A stretch of 64,000 bases of DNA, from NCBI RefSeq assembly GCF_050269735.1, contig NZ_JBNNIX010000003.1, forward strand, positions 62,001-126,000. The letters are read 5' to 3'. Below, piece after piece: positions 1 through 9,377 of the stretch. The position numbers and the translations under genes are program-made. Within the stretch, counting starts at the first letter, position 1. Every line of letters starts with the position of its first letter. Source of the DNA: Paenisporosarcina sp050269735 (GTDB taxonomy: Bacteria > Bacillota > Bacilli > Bacillales_A > Planococcaceae). Under the pieces are notes generated by a model, which did not search any database, was not told the DNA's origin, and saw nothing but the letters and a program-made list of their open reading frames with translations.

Positions 1-1
1 T

Positions 2-1267
2 ACATTCGTCGTCAAAAACAGTATGAAAAAATATACGAGAGCTGCTTTCTTACAGAATGAAGGACAAGAAACGCCAGTATTTACTCGATTCTCTACCGTA
101 ATTCACGGGCTTCATTCACCAGAAACTGCACGCGATCCACGTGGATTCTCTGTGAAGTTCTATACAGAAGAAGGAAATTACGATTTTGTAGGAAATAATT
201 TGCCTGTATTCTTTATCCGAGATGCAATCAAATTTCCAGATGTCATTCATTCTTTAAAACCTGATCCACGTACGAACCTTCAGGATGCAGCTCGTCTGTT
301 TGATTTTATGGGTCTGTCCCCTGAATCTACAAATATGTTAATTCATTTATTTACGGATGAAGGAATTCCGCAAGATTACCGTCACCTTCGTGGCTCTTCG
401 GTTCACTCATTTAAATGGATTAATGCTGAAGGCAAAACAACGTATATAAAACTTCGCTGGGTTCCTAAACAAGGTGTGAAGAATTTATCAATCGAAGAAG
501 CAGCAGAACAGCAAGGAAAAGACTTCAGTCATGCAACACGCGACTTGTATGAAGCAATCGAACGTGGAGATTATCCGGAATGGGATTTATACGTTCAAAC
601 ATTAAAACCTGAGGATATGGATAACTTTGATTTCGATCCACTCGATGCAACGAAGGATTGGTTAGAAAAAGATTTCCCTTATGAGTTGGTTGGTACGATG
701 ACATTAAACCGTAACGTGGATAACTTCTTTGCAGAGACAGAGTCTGTTGGATTTAATCCAGGTGTACTTGTTCCTGGTATATTGCCATCTGAAGATAAAA
801 TGTTACAGGGACGCTTGTTCTCTTATTCTGATACACAACGCTACCGTATTGGTGCAAACTATTTACAATTACCAGTTAATGCACCAAAATGTCCTTTCGC
901 AAATAACCAACGCGATGGTGCAATGCCATTTGGTCAACAAATGTCACGTGTCAACTATGAGCCAAACAGCTTTGATTCTGAACCGAAAGAAGCACCTGAA
1001 TTCAAAGAAGTTGATCAGCCAATTACGGGGGTAGCAGGAAAAAATCATATCGAGAAAACAAATAATTTCGGTCAAGCGGGCGAAATCTACCGTAGTTATG
1101 ATGAGTCTACAAAACAAGCGCTCATTAAAAACTTACTGGATCAATTCTCGACCATCCAAAATCGTGACATCGTTGGTCGCGCAATTGCAAACTTCCACCG
1201 TGCCGATGATTCACTAGGACATGCGCTTGCAGAAGGTGCAAACGTTGATGTTCATCAATACTTATAA
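2..1267 (+). CDS. Catalase (monofunctional, haem), 5' end outside the window
   Basis: Haem catalase that dismutates hydrogen peroxide in the cytoplasm. The frame is open from base 2, reading TFVVKNS before the first Met at base 23, so the true start and the distal catalytic His lie off the window. About 421 residues are present out of roughly 480-490 usual. The family landmarks RFSTV, ARDPRGFSVKFYT and FFIRDAIKFPD appear early. The proximal haem-ligand region RLFSYSDTQRYR is near residue 275 and is followed by the usual NYLQLPVN. The C-terminus lacks the extra domain of large-subunit catalases. A strong hairpin follows about 65 bp downstream, so this is the last gene of its transcript. It could be a KatA-type vegetative or a spore-associated catalase; the sequence alone does not decide. 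Confidence 0.95.
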   Translation, partial: TFVVKNSMKKYTRAAFLQNEGQETPVFTRFSTVIHGLHSPETARDPRGFSVKFYTEEGNYDFVGNNLPVFFIRDAIKFPDVIHSLKPDPRTNLQDAARLFDFMGLSPESTNMLIHLFTDEGIPQDYRHLRGSSVHSFKWINAEGKTTYIKLRWVPKQGVKNLSIEEAAEQQGKDFSHATRDLYEAIERGDYPEWDLYVQTLKPEDMDNFDFDPLDATKDWLEKDFPYELVGTMTLNRNVDNFFAETESVGFNPGVLVPGILPSEDKMLQGRLFSYSDTQRYRIGANYLQLPVNAPKCPFANNQRDGAMPFGQQMSRVNYEPNSFDSEPKEAPEFKEVDQPITGVAGKNHIEKTNNFGQAGEIYRSYDESTKQALIKNLLDQFSTIQNRDIVGRAIANFHRADDSLGHALAEGANVDVHQYL

Positions 1268-1334
1268 GTTGCTAGATAACTAGAATGTAAGTTTGCCAAG
1301 TTCAGTGGCAAAGAAAGCGTTAAATTTTACAGAA

Positions 1335-1386
1335 AAAGAGTTTTTCCTTACTGTTAAAACAACAGACGGAAAAACTCTTTTTTTCA
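1335..1386 (+). terminator. Rho-independent terminator after catalase
   Basis: Stem AAAGAGTTTTTCC pairs with GGAAAAACTCTTT across a loop of about 20 nt and runs into a T tract. It lies between the catalase stop and the next start at 1400. Confidence 0.85.
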
Positions 1387-1399
1387 ATGAGGTGAAAAT

Positions 1400-1924
1400 A
1401 TGCGTATTCAATTAGAATTACAAGGTCTTTCTCAATATGATCATTCGATTAATACAAAGTATCAGCCATCTGCTTGCGGGCCTGTTACAGCAATGACAAT
1501 ATTGCGTTATTGGATGCCAAATTCCTGCCCCTATGATGTGAATCGATTGTACCGATTACTGGGAAGTACTCGAATTGGGTTATTTACATGGCGTTTAAAA
1601 CGGAATTTACGGATACTACTTGGACCTGCGTGGGAAGTTGATATCTGTGCATTAGAAGAAGCAATAATGGAATTACGTGCAGGTCGACCTGTTGCGTGTA
1701 AATTTGACCGTTACTTTTCTTTTCACTGGTTTGGCTCCTATGATTTTGCTTATCATTGGGTCCCACTTATCGGTTTTGAAGAAAAAGAAAACGGCTTGAC
1801 GCTTATCATCCACGATAATGGTGGAAGAAACCGCGCCAGCCGGATTCGAGAAATTTCATATAAAAAGAATCAAGATATAGTAACGTTTGTAAAAATAACT
1901 CCTCGTGTTACGACGATTGAATAA
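1400..1924 (+). CDS. C39-like cysteine peptidase family protein
   Basis: Small 174-aa protein of the papain-like peptidase C39 type. The motif QPSACGPVTA near residue 25 gives the catalytic Cys, AYHWVPLIGF near residue 118 gives the His, and IIHDNGG gives the Asp/Asn position. There is no signal peptide or ABC transporter domain, so it is not a bacteriocin exporter and probably acts in the cytoplasm; its substrate is unknown. GAGGTG sits 7 nt before the ATG. The gene overlaps the convergent RsbR-like gene by 17 bp, with no terminator between them. Confidence 0.8.
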   Translation: MRIQLELQGLSQYDHSINTKYQPSACGPVTAMTILRYWMPNSCPYDVNRLYRLLGSTRIGLFTWRLKRNLRILLGPAWEVDICALEEAIMELRAGRPVACKFDRYFSFHWFGSYDFAYHWVPLIGFEEKENGLTLIIHDNGGRNRASRIREISYKKNQDIVTFVKITPRVTTIE

Positions 1925-2735
1925 CAGCCAATGCTCGTTTAAGTGATGAATAGCTCCCGATCCGTCCAAAATCGAGTCCCAAATGAACAAGCGTCTGGGC
2001 TATGATTGGGGAAATTCCACTTACCGTCCCTTTTACGCCAAGAAGGGCGAGTGAATCGAGGAGATTGAATAATTGTTGGGCCACAAAAGTATCGATTGTC
2101 TGTACACCTGATAGGTCTATAATTAAATGCTTGATTTGTAATCGAGATGCTTCTGATAAAGCTCGTTCATGCAAGACACGTGAACGTTCTTCATTCATCG
2201 TTCCAATTAAGGGCAGTACGGCAATATCATCATTGATTGATACAACCGGAACAGATAGTTCAACCACCATTTGCTGAGAAAAAGCCAATTGCTCTTTATC
2301 ATGCCTTACAAACGGCACACTGAAGAAATAAACAACATCGTTAATTGAACGATCCAACACATCGATAACATCATAGAGTTCATTTGCTGTCAGTTGAAGT
2401 TTCTGAGCTTCATACTTTATGAGACTCCCGATTGTATTACGATAATGAGGTACTTCGCGAAGCATCATATCAATCGTAATTTGTTGCATTCTTGCTGTCG
2501 ATGATCCAGCCTTTTCCCCCCACTCCTTTAAAACTAATACTCGTTGATCTTCGCTTAACCCTAAGCAGGCACCATATAATTCAACTAACTCAATACGGAG
2601 TGGAAATAAATCTTGTTCAAAGCGCAGCAACTCTGGATATCGCGCATTTTGTTCGTTTGTAATGACACTTGCCAATTCTTTGGATTGGGCTAAAATACAG
2701 TCTTTCATATACATCAGATGCGAACTTGAATTCAT
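1908..2735 (-). CDS. RsbR-type stressosome protein (STAS domain)
   Basis: Member of the RsbR family of RsbT co-antagonists that build the stressosome controlling the general stress response. The 275 aa consist of a variable helical N-terminal sensor half (about 1-150) and a C-terminal STAS domain (about 160-270). Both phosphorylatable threonines known from RsbR are present, in the contexts DLSGVQTIDT and SPIIAQT. No rsbS, rsbT or sigB is visible nearby, so this is a dispersed paralogue of the RsbRB/RsbRC kind rather than the rsb operon copy. What its N-terminal domain senses cannot be told from sequence. Confidence 0.85.
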   Translation of the reverse strand: MNSSSHLMYMKDCILAQSKELASVITNEQNARYPELLRFEQDLFPLRIELVELYGACLGLSEDQRVLVLKEWGEKAGSSTARMQQITIDMMLREVPHYRNTIGSLIKYEAQKLQLTANELYDVIDVLDRSINDVVYFFSVPFVRHDKEQLAFSQQMVVELSVPVVSINDDIAVLPLIGTMNEERSRVLHERALSEASRLQIKHLIIDLSGVQTIDTFVAQQLFNLLDSLALLGVKGTVSGISPIIAQTLVHLGLDFGRIGSYSSLKRALAVIQSS

Positions 2736-2760
2736 ATTATCGTTTCCTCCAAATTAAAAA

Positions 2761-3651
2761 TTAAATCGTATATAAGGTTCGAGCATACCGACTTGTGATG
2801 CCGTATCCTGCTTCCTCCAGTTGTTGTAACAATTGCTGACTGTATGATGGAACAATTAATTGATCCAGCTCAATCGGCAATTCCATTTCACAATGGATCG
2901 TTGCCAGTTTTTTTGACAACTGCAACATGTCCATACTTTCTTGAATCTTCTTCTGTTGACCAGGCTTCAACTCATGTAACGATTCAATGACACCTTCCAC
3001 TGAACCATAGGTTTGAATGAGTTGCAAAGCACTTTTCGGCCCGATTCCTTTAACGCCCGGATACCCATCACTTGAATCTCCCATAAATGCTTTCACATCT
3101 GCAAAAACAGATGGCTCAATTTGATACTCTTCTACAAACCGTTCATATGTATATTCGTCATAGATTGTATATCCTTTTTTAGTAAAAGCGATTTTCGTTG
3201 TTGGTGTAAGCAATTGCAATAAATCTTTATCGCCACTGACGATTGTGATATTCGCTTCATCTTGCCATTTGCATGCCATGGAGCCTATCAAATCATCCGC
3301 TTCCATCCCTATTTCCCCGAAGTTCTTCCACCCGAGCATTTCTGAAATATTCTTTGCCATATCAAATTGAGGAAGCATTTCTTCAGGTGGTGCAGGTCGA
3401 TTGGATTTGTATCCATCAAATAAATCATTGCGGAACGTGTGCATCCCCATATCCCAACAAATGGCCATATGCGTAGGCTGCATGATTTGTTTCGCACTCA
3501 AAACATGACGGGCAAAACCTTGTACACCATTGGTTGGTACACCTTGATCATTCCTAAAATATTGCCCAAACACAGATGTTGCAAAAAACGAGCGGAATAA
3601 TAGAGCCATTCCGTCGACTAATAAAATATGAGGTTTCTGATTGATTTCCAT
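2761..3651 (-). CDS. ypcP: 5'-3' exonuclease, YpcP/ExoIX type
   Basis: Stand-alone flap/5'-3' exonuclease related to the N-terminal domain of DNA polymerase I; it acts on RNA primers and flaps in replication and repair. Metal-binding acidic clusters are visible: LLVDGMALLFRSFFA, GMEADDLIGS, IVSGDKDLLQLL and GDSSDGYPGVKGIGPKSA, the last also being the helix-hairpin-helix. The start chosen is the ATG at 3651. It overlaps the upstream stop as TAATG, has GGAGAA before it, and gives 296 aa, the length of B. subtilis YpcP. Translational coupling with the FMN reductase gene is likely. Confidence 0.9.
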   Translation of the reverse strand: MEINQKPHILLVDGMALLFRSFFATSVFGQYFRNDQGVPTNGVQGFARHVLSAKQIMQPTHMAICWDMGMHTFRNDLFDGYKSNRPAPPEEMLPQFDMAKNISEMLGWKNFGEIGMEADDLIGSMACKWQDEANITIVSGDKDLLQLLTPTTKIAFTKKGYTIYDEYTYERFVEEYQIEPSVFADVKAFMGDSSDGYPGVKGIGPKSALQLIQTYGSVEGVIESLHELKPGQQKKIQESMDMLQLSKKLATIHCEMELPIELDQLIVPSYSQQLLQQLEEAGYGITSRYARTLYTI

Positions 3652-4217
3652 TATTTCTCCTCTTTCTGCCACTCTTGTGTAGCATCAATCCATAAAATGA
3701 ATTTTTTAATGACGTCATTTAGATATATCATGGTTTTTTCATCTGTAAGTGTTCCTTTTTCATTGAATTTCGAAGTTGCTTGTCCAATTAAAATTTCATT
3801 TCCAGGGAGTGTTAATGCTTGATGTCCTGGTGAATTCAAAATTAATCGCAAGTGATTTTGAGCACGGGATGTCCCTACTTCCCCAATAGAACAGCCCATA
3901 ATCAGAACCGGTTTTTTCACAAAAACCTTCTCTTTTCTAGAAAGCCAGTCCAAAGCATTTTTCAGAGCACCAGGCACTGAATGGTTATATTCAGGCGTCG
4001 CAATCAGCACGCCGTCAGATTGCTGTATTTGTAGGATGGCTTTTTTCACCTGCTCTGGTACCTCAGCTTCGGTATCTTCATTAAACAAAGGGAAATCATG
4101 TATAGCGACAAACTCCATCTTAATCTCAATCTTGTATGTCTCTTTTATATATTCAAGCAACTTCCGGTTAATTGATTCTTTCCGTAAACTTCCAGCAATT
4201 AAAGCGAATGTTTTCAT
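3651..4217 (-). CDS. NADPH-dependent FMN reductase family oxidoreductase
   Basis: Flavodoxin-like NAD(P)H:FMN reductase of the azo-/chromate-reductase type, 188 aa, cytoplasmic. GSLRKESINRKL near the N-terminus forms the FMN phosphate loop, and PEYNHSVPGALKNALDWLSR around residue 80 is the family signature. AAAGGAGAG lies 8 nt before the ATG. It overlaps ypcP as TAATG, so the two are probably co-transcribed. The physiological substrate (quinone, azo dye or metal) is not determined by the sequence. Confidence 0.88.
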   Translation of the reverse strand: MKTFALIAGSLRKESINRKLLEYIKETYKIEIKMEFVAIHDFPLFNEDTEAEVPEQVKKAILQIQQSDGVLIATPEYNHSVPGALKNALDWLSRKEKVFVKKPVLIMGCSIGEVGTSRAQNHLRLILNSPGHQALTLPGNEILIGQATSKFNEKGTLTDEKTMIYLNDVIKKFILWIDATQEWQKEEK

Positions 4218-4327
4218 CGGAATCTCTCCTTTTAAATATCTTGTTTCAGTATAACAAATGCAGATACACCTGTACGAAAAGTCTGCAGCCTAAACCAGGT
4301 AAAAATATTATCATTCTCTGAATATGA

Positions 4328-4357
4328 GTATAGATTATTTTCCTGAAGCCTATTCTA
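4328..4357 (+). promoter_or_regulatory. Putative SigG-type promoter of the ger operon
   Basis: GTATA, 18 bp, then TATTCTA fits the forespore SigG consensus (GHATR, 17-18 bp, CATNNTA) except for the first base of the -10. Location upstream of the germinant receptor operon and the known SigG control of such operons make it plausible. It is inferred from pattern only. Confidence 0.45.
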
Positions 4358-4391
4358 AGAAGAGTTGGTTGAGCAAAGGAGGGGAAAGAAT

Positions 4392-5945
4392 ATGTTCAAA
4401 AAAAGGGTCAAGCATTCTGAAGTGAAGAACAAATCATCTGCTAAAAATCAAGAAAATCTCAAAGATGAAAAAGACAGTTTGGAGCAAAAAGAAAACATGA
4501 TTCCCTCTTTTTCAAAAGATTACATTCAAGCTATTAAAGATTCCACCAATAGCCCCTCTGATTTAGTTGTTAAAACAATTGCTCCAAACCTTACTGTTAC
4601 TTACATAGCTAGTTTAGTGGATAGTCGAACCCTAAAAGAACAGGTTATCCCGGACCTTTTACTAAAAAAGTACGAATCACCTGAAAGTCTTAAATACTCA
4701 CTTCGTATACCTGAGGTGGATTTAGATGAACGACTGGATCATTCCGTTTTATCCATGTATAACGGTACTGTACTAATTCACATAAATGGCTTTTCTCAGG
4801 TCATATTAGTGAAAATCACAACAGTAGTGTCCCGTGCTTTGGGTGCACCTCAAAATGAATCCCAAGTAGTAGGTGCTCAGGTAGGTTTCACCGAGAGCCT
4901 CTCTACGAATGAATCTCTCATCCGAAGATATATTAAAAATCCAGAACTTTGTAATGAGAAGTTTACTGTTGGCAAGCAAACGAATACAACTATTGCCTTT
5001 TTATACATGAAAGGCATTGCTTCAGAGGAAATGGTCAATACGCTCCGGCAAAGAATTTCCGACTTGAAATTGGATTCCTTATTGGATAGTGCGGCTCTTG
5101 CTGAATTGATTGATGACAATTCTTTATCACCATTTCCACAGATGTTACTTACCGAGAGGCCGGATAGGTTTTGCGATGGATTACTGAATGGAAAATTGGG
5201 ATTGCTCGTGGACGGAAGCTCAATGTCTATAATTTGCCCTCATGCATTTATTGAGTTCTTTCAAAGCAGAGAAGATCAGAACCTGCGATGGCCGATTGCA
5301 TCATTCCTACGTCTTTTAAGATTCGCTGCGGTATTCTTATCCATTTATTTGACGCCGTTATATGTAGCTGCCCTGACTTTCCATTATGAAGTCATCCCGC
5401 AATCATTGTTAGTTCCATTGAGTGAATCAAGGGCCTTGGTACCTTTCCCTCCAATCGTTGAAGCATTGCTTCTCGAACTGATTATTGAATTACTAAGAGA
5501 AGCAGGGGCTAGATTACCAACAAAAGTTGGTCAGACAATCGGTATCGTAGGAGGTATCGTGATAGGTACTGCTGCCGTGCAAGCTGGTATCACGAGTAAT
5601 ATTTTAATTATTATTGTTGCACTTAGTGCATTGGCTTCTTTTACGACACCAAGCTATATGATGGGTAACGTAATTCGTGTTGTTCGTTTTCCTTTGATTC
5701 TCTTAGCGGGCTTTTGGGGCTTTTATGGCATTATGCTCGGTTTTTGCTTTATCCTGATTCATCTGATCCGTCAATCAAGTTTAGGTGCACCATACACAGC
5801 TCCCTTCTATCCACCAAGATTTATCGATTGGCGCGACAGTATTATCAGGTTGCCCCTGCCATTCACTTACAAAAGGCCGTCCATTGCAAGACCACAGAAT
5901 AAAGATAAATACCAGCCAGAACCATTAAATCCAGAAAAAAGTTGA
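4392..5945 (+). CDS. Spore germination receptor subunit A (GerA family)
   Basis: A subunit of a GerA-type germinant receptor in the spore inner membrane. It has a hydrophilic N-terminal region of about 290 aa carrying the GerA signature, then a membrane region (about residues 295-475) with several hydrophobic segments, and a short hydrophilic tail. The ATG at 4392 is preferred because AAAGGAGGGG sits just upstream; starts further 5' would place that site inside the gene. The protein is 517 aa. It is followed by B and C subunit genes with 16-bp and overlapping junctions, a complete three-gene operon. The germinant recognised cannot be predicted. Confidence 0.95.
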   Translation: MFKKRVKHSEVKNKSSAKNQENLKDEKDSLEQKENMIPSFSKDYIQAIKDSTNSPSDLVVKTIAPNLTVTYIASLVDSRTLKEQVIPDLLLKKYESPESLKYSLRIPEVDLDERLDHSVLSMYNGTVLIHINGFSQVILVKITTVVSRALGAPQNESQVVGAQVGFTESLSTNESLIRRYIKNPELCNEKFTVGKQTNTTIAFLYMKGIASEEMVNTLRQRISDLKLDSLLDSAALAELIDDNSLSPFPQMLLTERPDRFCDGLLNGKLGLLVDGSSMSIICPHAFIEFFQSREDQNLRWPIASFLRLLRFAAVFLSIYLTPLYVAALTFHYEVIPQSLLVPLSESRALVPFPPIVEALLLELIIELLREAGARLPTKVGQTIGIVGGIVIGTAAVQAGITSNILIIIVALSALASFTTPSYMMGNVIRVVRFPLILLAGFWGFYGIMLGFCFILIHLIRQSSLGAPYTAPFYPPRFIDWRDSIIRLPLPFTYKRPSIARPQNKDKYQPEPLNPEKS

Positions 5946-5961
5946 ACTGAAGGTGATTTGA

Positions 5962-7074
5962 TTGAAGAATTCCATACAAGTAAAAAACCAAGAGATGATC
6001 AATGCTTTTCTACTTTTTTTTGTGATTCATACGACTCAAATCGGTGTTGGTATCCATGGCTTTCAACGGGTTATTTATCAGGATGCAAAACATGATGCTT
6101 GGATTTCTGTTCTGCTTATTGGAATTGCCACTCATATTATTGCCATTTTCATGATTAAGACGTTGGAAATCTACGGATCAAATGATTTATATGGGATACA
6201 CCAAGACATTTTTGGGAAATGGTTCGGTAATTTCTTGAATTTCATATATATCTTTTATTGTGCTACTGCATTTTTCTCTGTATTAAGAAATTATATTGAA
6301 GTGGTCCAAACGTGGGTATTTCCGAATTTGAGTACATGGTTTATCTCAGCTACTTTGCTGTTAATCGTCATGTATGCATGTACAGGAGGATTGCGAGTAA
6401 TAGTTGGGGTCTCATTTTTCAGTTTTGTGCTAGCCATTTGGCTTTTACCCATGTTGGTTTTTCCACTGCAATTTAGTACAGCACGAAGTTTATTACCCGT
6501 AATGGAATCTGATGTAATTGGTATATTAAAAGGCGCACAATCCATGACATTCACCATTGTGGGGTTCGAAATATTAAATGTAATTTATCCATTCATAAAG
6601 GATAAACATAACGTCAAAAAGCATGTGCACTTTGGACTATTAGCCACAACGTTCATCTATCTTTGTGTCATATTGGTATCCATCACATACTTCAGTGCCG
6701 ATCAATTAAACAAATCAATTTGGGCTACTTTGTCCTTATTCAGCATCGTCAGATTTCCATTTATCGAACGCTTTGAGTATATTGCTGTTTGCTTTTGGAT
6801 GTTGATTATCTTACCCAACCTATGTTTCTACCTTTGGGCTGCTTACCGGGGAAGTATAAGAATAGTAAAAATTAGTTCTTCCTCATTTATTTGGCTTTTT
6901 TCTATTGTTATCTTCATGCTTTCTTTATCCATTGAAACTCGAACGGAAATCAATGCGGTTAATACTTATTTTTCTAAAGTAGGATTTTATCTGATTTTTG
7001 TATACCCTATCCTCTTATACATTCTTGCTATTTCAAAAAAGAAACTTAGGACTCATAAGGAGAAAAAGCAATGA
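5962..7074 (+). CDS. Spore germination receptor subunit B (GerB family)
   Basis: Integral membrane B subunit of the germinant receptor, related to APC amino-acid transporters, 370 aa with about ten hydrophobic segments. In characterised systems this subunit binds the germinant. It starts at TTG with AAGGTG upstream and ends overlapping the C subunit gene by 4 bp (ATGA), so the three subunits are translationally linked. Confidence 0.93.
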   Translation: MKNSIQVKNQEMINAFLLFFVIHTTQIGVGIHGFQRVIYQDAKHDAWISVLLIGIATHIIAIFMIKTLEIYGSNDLYGIHQDIFGKWFGNFLNFIYIFYCATAFFSVLRNYIEVVQTWVFPNLSTWFISATLLLIVMYACTGGLRVIVGVSFFSFVLAIWLLPMLVFPLQFSTARSLLPVMESDVIGILKGAQSMTFTIVGFEILNVIYPFIKDKHNVKKHVHFGLLATTFIYLCVILVSITYFSADQLNKSIWATLSLFSIVRFPFIERFEYIAVCFWMLIILPNLCFYLWAAYRGSIRIVKISSSSFIWLFSIVIFMLSLSIETRTEINAVNTYFSKVGFYLIFVYPILLYILAISKKKLRTHKEKKQ

Positions 7075-8195
7075 AAAAACTAAAGCTCAGCATCATTGTT
7101 CTTTCTGTTTTCTTCATATTGATTGGTTGTGCAGAACAGAAATTACTTGAACAAATTGGATTGACGACCCTACTCGGTTACGATTTGAATGATGAAGATA
7201 AGTTGTCTACAACAGCAGTTATTCGCCAGGTGAATCCAGAATTTCAAAGTGATGTGGTCATCATTACAGCTGTGAACGATACAGCCCGTGGTGCACGGGC
7301 AGAAATCAATAAAAAAACATCAAAAAAAATCATGTCAGGTCAGATGCGAGTGGTCTTATTTGGTGAAGAATTAGCGAACAATGGCATTGGTCATTATATT
7401 GATACTCTTTTAAAAAATTCCGACACGAGTGGTAGCTTGTTTATAGCACTTGCTGAAGGGGAAACAAAGTCGTTGCTTGAATATCAATATCAAGATATAG
7501 ATGATATTGGAACACATATATTTAAAATGTTAGAACAAAACATTAAAAGTGAACAGATGATTTCATCCAACCTGCATGAAGTAGCACACGATTATTACTC
7601 ACCAGGAAGGGACATAGCGATCCCTATCATTAAACGTGAGAAAGAAATTGTAGAAATTTCAGGTGTGGCCTTATTTAACAAGGGGAAAATGGTTGGGAAG
7701 ATATCTTCTAAAGATAGTTTTTACGTAAAATTAAGTAGAGACCTTTATGAATCCGCCATGTTTGAAACGACCATTCCTAAAGATTCCTTACCTGTTTCCC
7801 AAACGAAGGATTCTCAGGACAGAATTCCAGTTGTGATTGATACAATCCATACCAAAAAAGAAGTAAAACTAATTAATCCACAGACGGCGGAATTTGATAT
7901 GAACCTCACCATTAATGGTCGATTATTGGAAATAGAAGCAAATATGGATTTGGATAATCCACAAAATGTAAAGAGATTGGAAAAGGAAATAGGAAAAAGC
8001 ATATCCCAAGACCTTGCAAAAGTACTTGGCTATTGTCAGGAAGTTGATTCTGATGTATTCGGTTTAGGTGAATATTACAGAAGTTCCGTCAGACATTCTA
8101 ACATCACACATGAGAAGTGGCACGAGATGTACAAAGAAGCCAAAGTGAATATCAAAGTAGATTTTACAATTCTAAGAAGTGGGATATTTGAATAA
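7071..8195 (+). CDS. Spore germination receptor lipoprotein subunit C (GerC family)
   Basis: Ger(x)C-type lipoprotein, 374 aa. The N-terminus is a short basic region and hydrophobic segment ending in the lipobox LIGC, with Cys20 as the lipidation site. The soluble part is expected on the outer face of the inner spore membrane with the A and B subunits. It is the last gene of the operon; no strong terminator is evident before the convergent nucleoside hydrolase gene 32 bp away. Confidence 0.92.
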   Translation: MKKLKLSIIVLSVFFILIGCAEQKLLEQIGLTTLLGYDLNDEDKLSTTAVIRQVNPEFQSDVVIITAVNDTARGARAEINKKTSKKIMSGQMRVVLFGEELANNGIGHYIDTLLKNSDTSGSLFIALAEGETKSLLEYQYQDIDDIGTHIFKMLEQNIKSEQMISSNLHEVAHDYYSPGRDIAIPIIKREKEIVEISGVALFNKGKMVGKISSKDSFYVKLSRDLYESAMFETTIPKDSLPVSQTKDSQDRIPVVIDTIHTKKEVKLINPQTAEFDMNLTINGRLLEIEANMDLDNPQNVKRLEKEIGKSISQDLAKVLGYCQEVDSDVFGLGEYYRSSVRHSNITHEKWHEMYKEAKVNIKVDFTILRSGIFE

Positions 8196-8227
8196 CACCA
8201 TACACAATTAATCTTATCCCACTGTTT

Positions 8228-9181
8228 TTACTGCTCTCCATTTTTGGTTTTTTGTCCAATCATGACCGAAATAAATTCGAAAAAAAACTGGTTATAATCG
8301 ATATCAAATGCAATCCGATGCTTTTTCGTTTCATTGTCAATTTCATTTTCTTTATTTCTGTAAGCGATGCTTTGCCCTCGTTCTGCTCCTTCTAAATTCT
8401 GTACAATTCCGACCGTCTCATTTCCATAAGTAAATATTCCAGGTTGAATAGTTGCCATTAGAGTCAGCACATCATGTAAAGGGCCTCCACTAAGAGACGG
8501 ATTTCGCTTTTTATAAAAGTCTGTATAGAATTCCATTAAAGGTTTGATGATTTTAGCTTTACCAAATTGGTCAATATAATCGACCATTTCAGGTGTAACG
8601 ATGGCCTTTTGCGTTGCATTCAAAGGTATGATGGTGACATTTTTGGCGTAAGCAAGAACAATTTTAACTGCGACTGGATCTGCGTGGAAGTTCGCTTCAG
8701 CAACAGTCGTTACATTACCAGGAATCCAAAAAGCACCGCCCATAATATAGTATTCCCGAACAGAATTCATCAAGTCTTTATATAAGATAAACATTGTAGC
8801 AAGCGATGTGAGTCGTCCTACATTCACAATGACCAACTCATCATGATGTTTTTCTATTATTTTCACGATCTCATAAAAGTTTTCAACGACTTGCACATTA
8901 TTAGGAATAATGGGCCCAAGTCCATGCTCTCCATGGATTTCAGGATAAAAAGTTGGTTGCTCGCCAGTTAAAGGAACATCCGCACCTAAAATAACAGGAA
9001 TATCTTTTGGGAAATCAAACAAATTAAATATATAGTGAATATTTTCTATTGCATCTTCTCTTGAAACATTTCCGTATTCTGCAACAACACCAACTATTTC
9101 TATTTCGTCATGTAAGTACGCATAAATCAAGGCAATCGTATCATCAATTCCGATATCACCAAAAAACAACACTTTCTTCAC
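8228..9181 (-). CDS. Nucleoside hydrolase-like protein (IunH/URH family)
   Basis: Inosine-uridine nucleoside N-ribohydrolase family, 317 aa, which cleaves nucleosides to base and ribose. The N-terminal calcium-binding motif, usually DTDPGIDD, reads FGDIGIDD here: the first Asp is replaced by Phe while the later three remain. The C-terminal GPLHDVLTL motif, with its His-Asp pair, is intact, as is AEANFHADPVA. GTG start with GGAGGG 6 nt upstream. The substitution could change or reduce activity, so substrate and activity should be treated as open. Confidence 0.85.
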   Translation of the reverse strand: MKKVLFFGDIGIDDTIALIYAYLHDEIEIVGVVAEYGNVSREDAIENIHYIFNLFDFPKDIPVILGADVPLTGEQPTFYPEIHGEHGLGPIIPNNVQVVENFYEIVKIIEKHHDELVIVNVGRLTSLATMFILYKDLMNSVREYYIMGGAFWIPGNVTTVAEANFHADPVAVKIVLAYAKNVTIIPLNATQKAIVTPEMVDYIDQFGKAKIIKPLMEFYTDFYKKRNPSLSGGPLHDVLTLMATIQPGIFTYGNETVGIVQNLEGAERGQSIAYRNKENEIDNETKKHRIAFDIDYNQFFFEFISVMIGQKTKNGEQ

Positions 9182-9377
9182 CTTAACCCTCCATTTATCA
9201 AATTTAGGGACTTTTTGACAGTCAGGTCTTTTTATATACGCTCTACATTTTTCACATAGACCATGTTAATTCAAAAGATATTGCAGAAAATTTTTTCACG
9301 ATAAAAAGTAGATGAAATTTATGAAATAAAGCTTGTCTAATGGTTCATTTGGGTAATTACTATGTAGGAATTAAAGA

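Noticed and set aside
729..1034. 101-codon plus-strand frame inside the catalase gene
   Set aside because: Frame-shifted shadow of catalase, without a ribosome site; the composition does not look like a protein.
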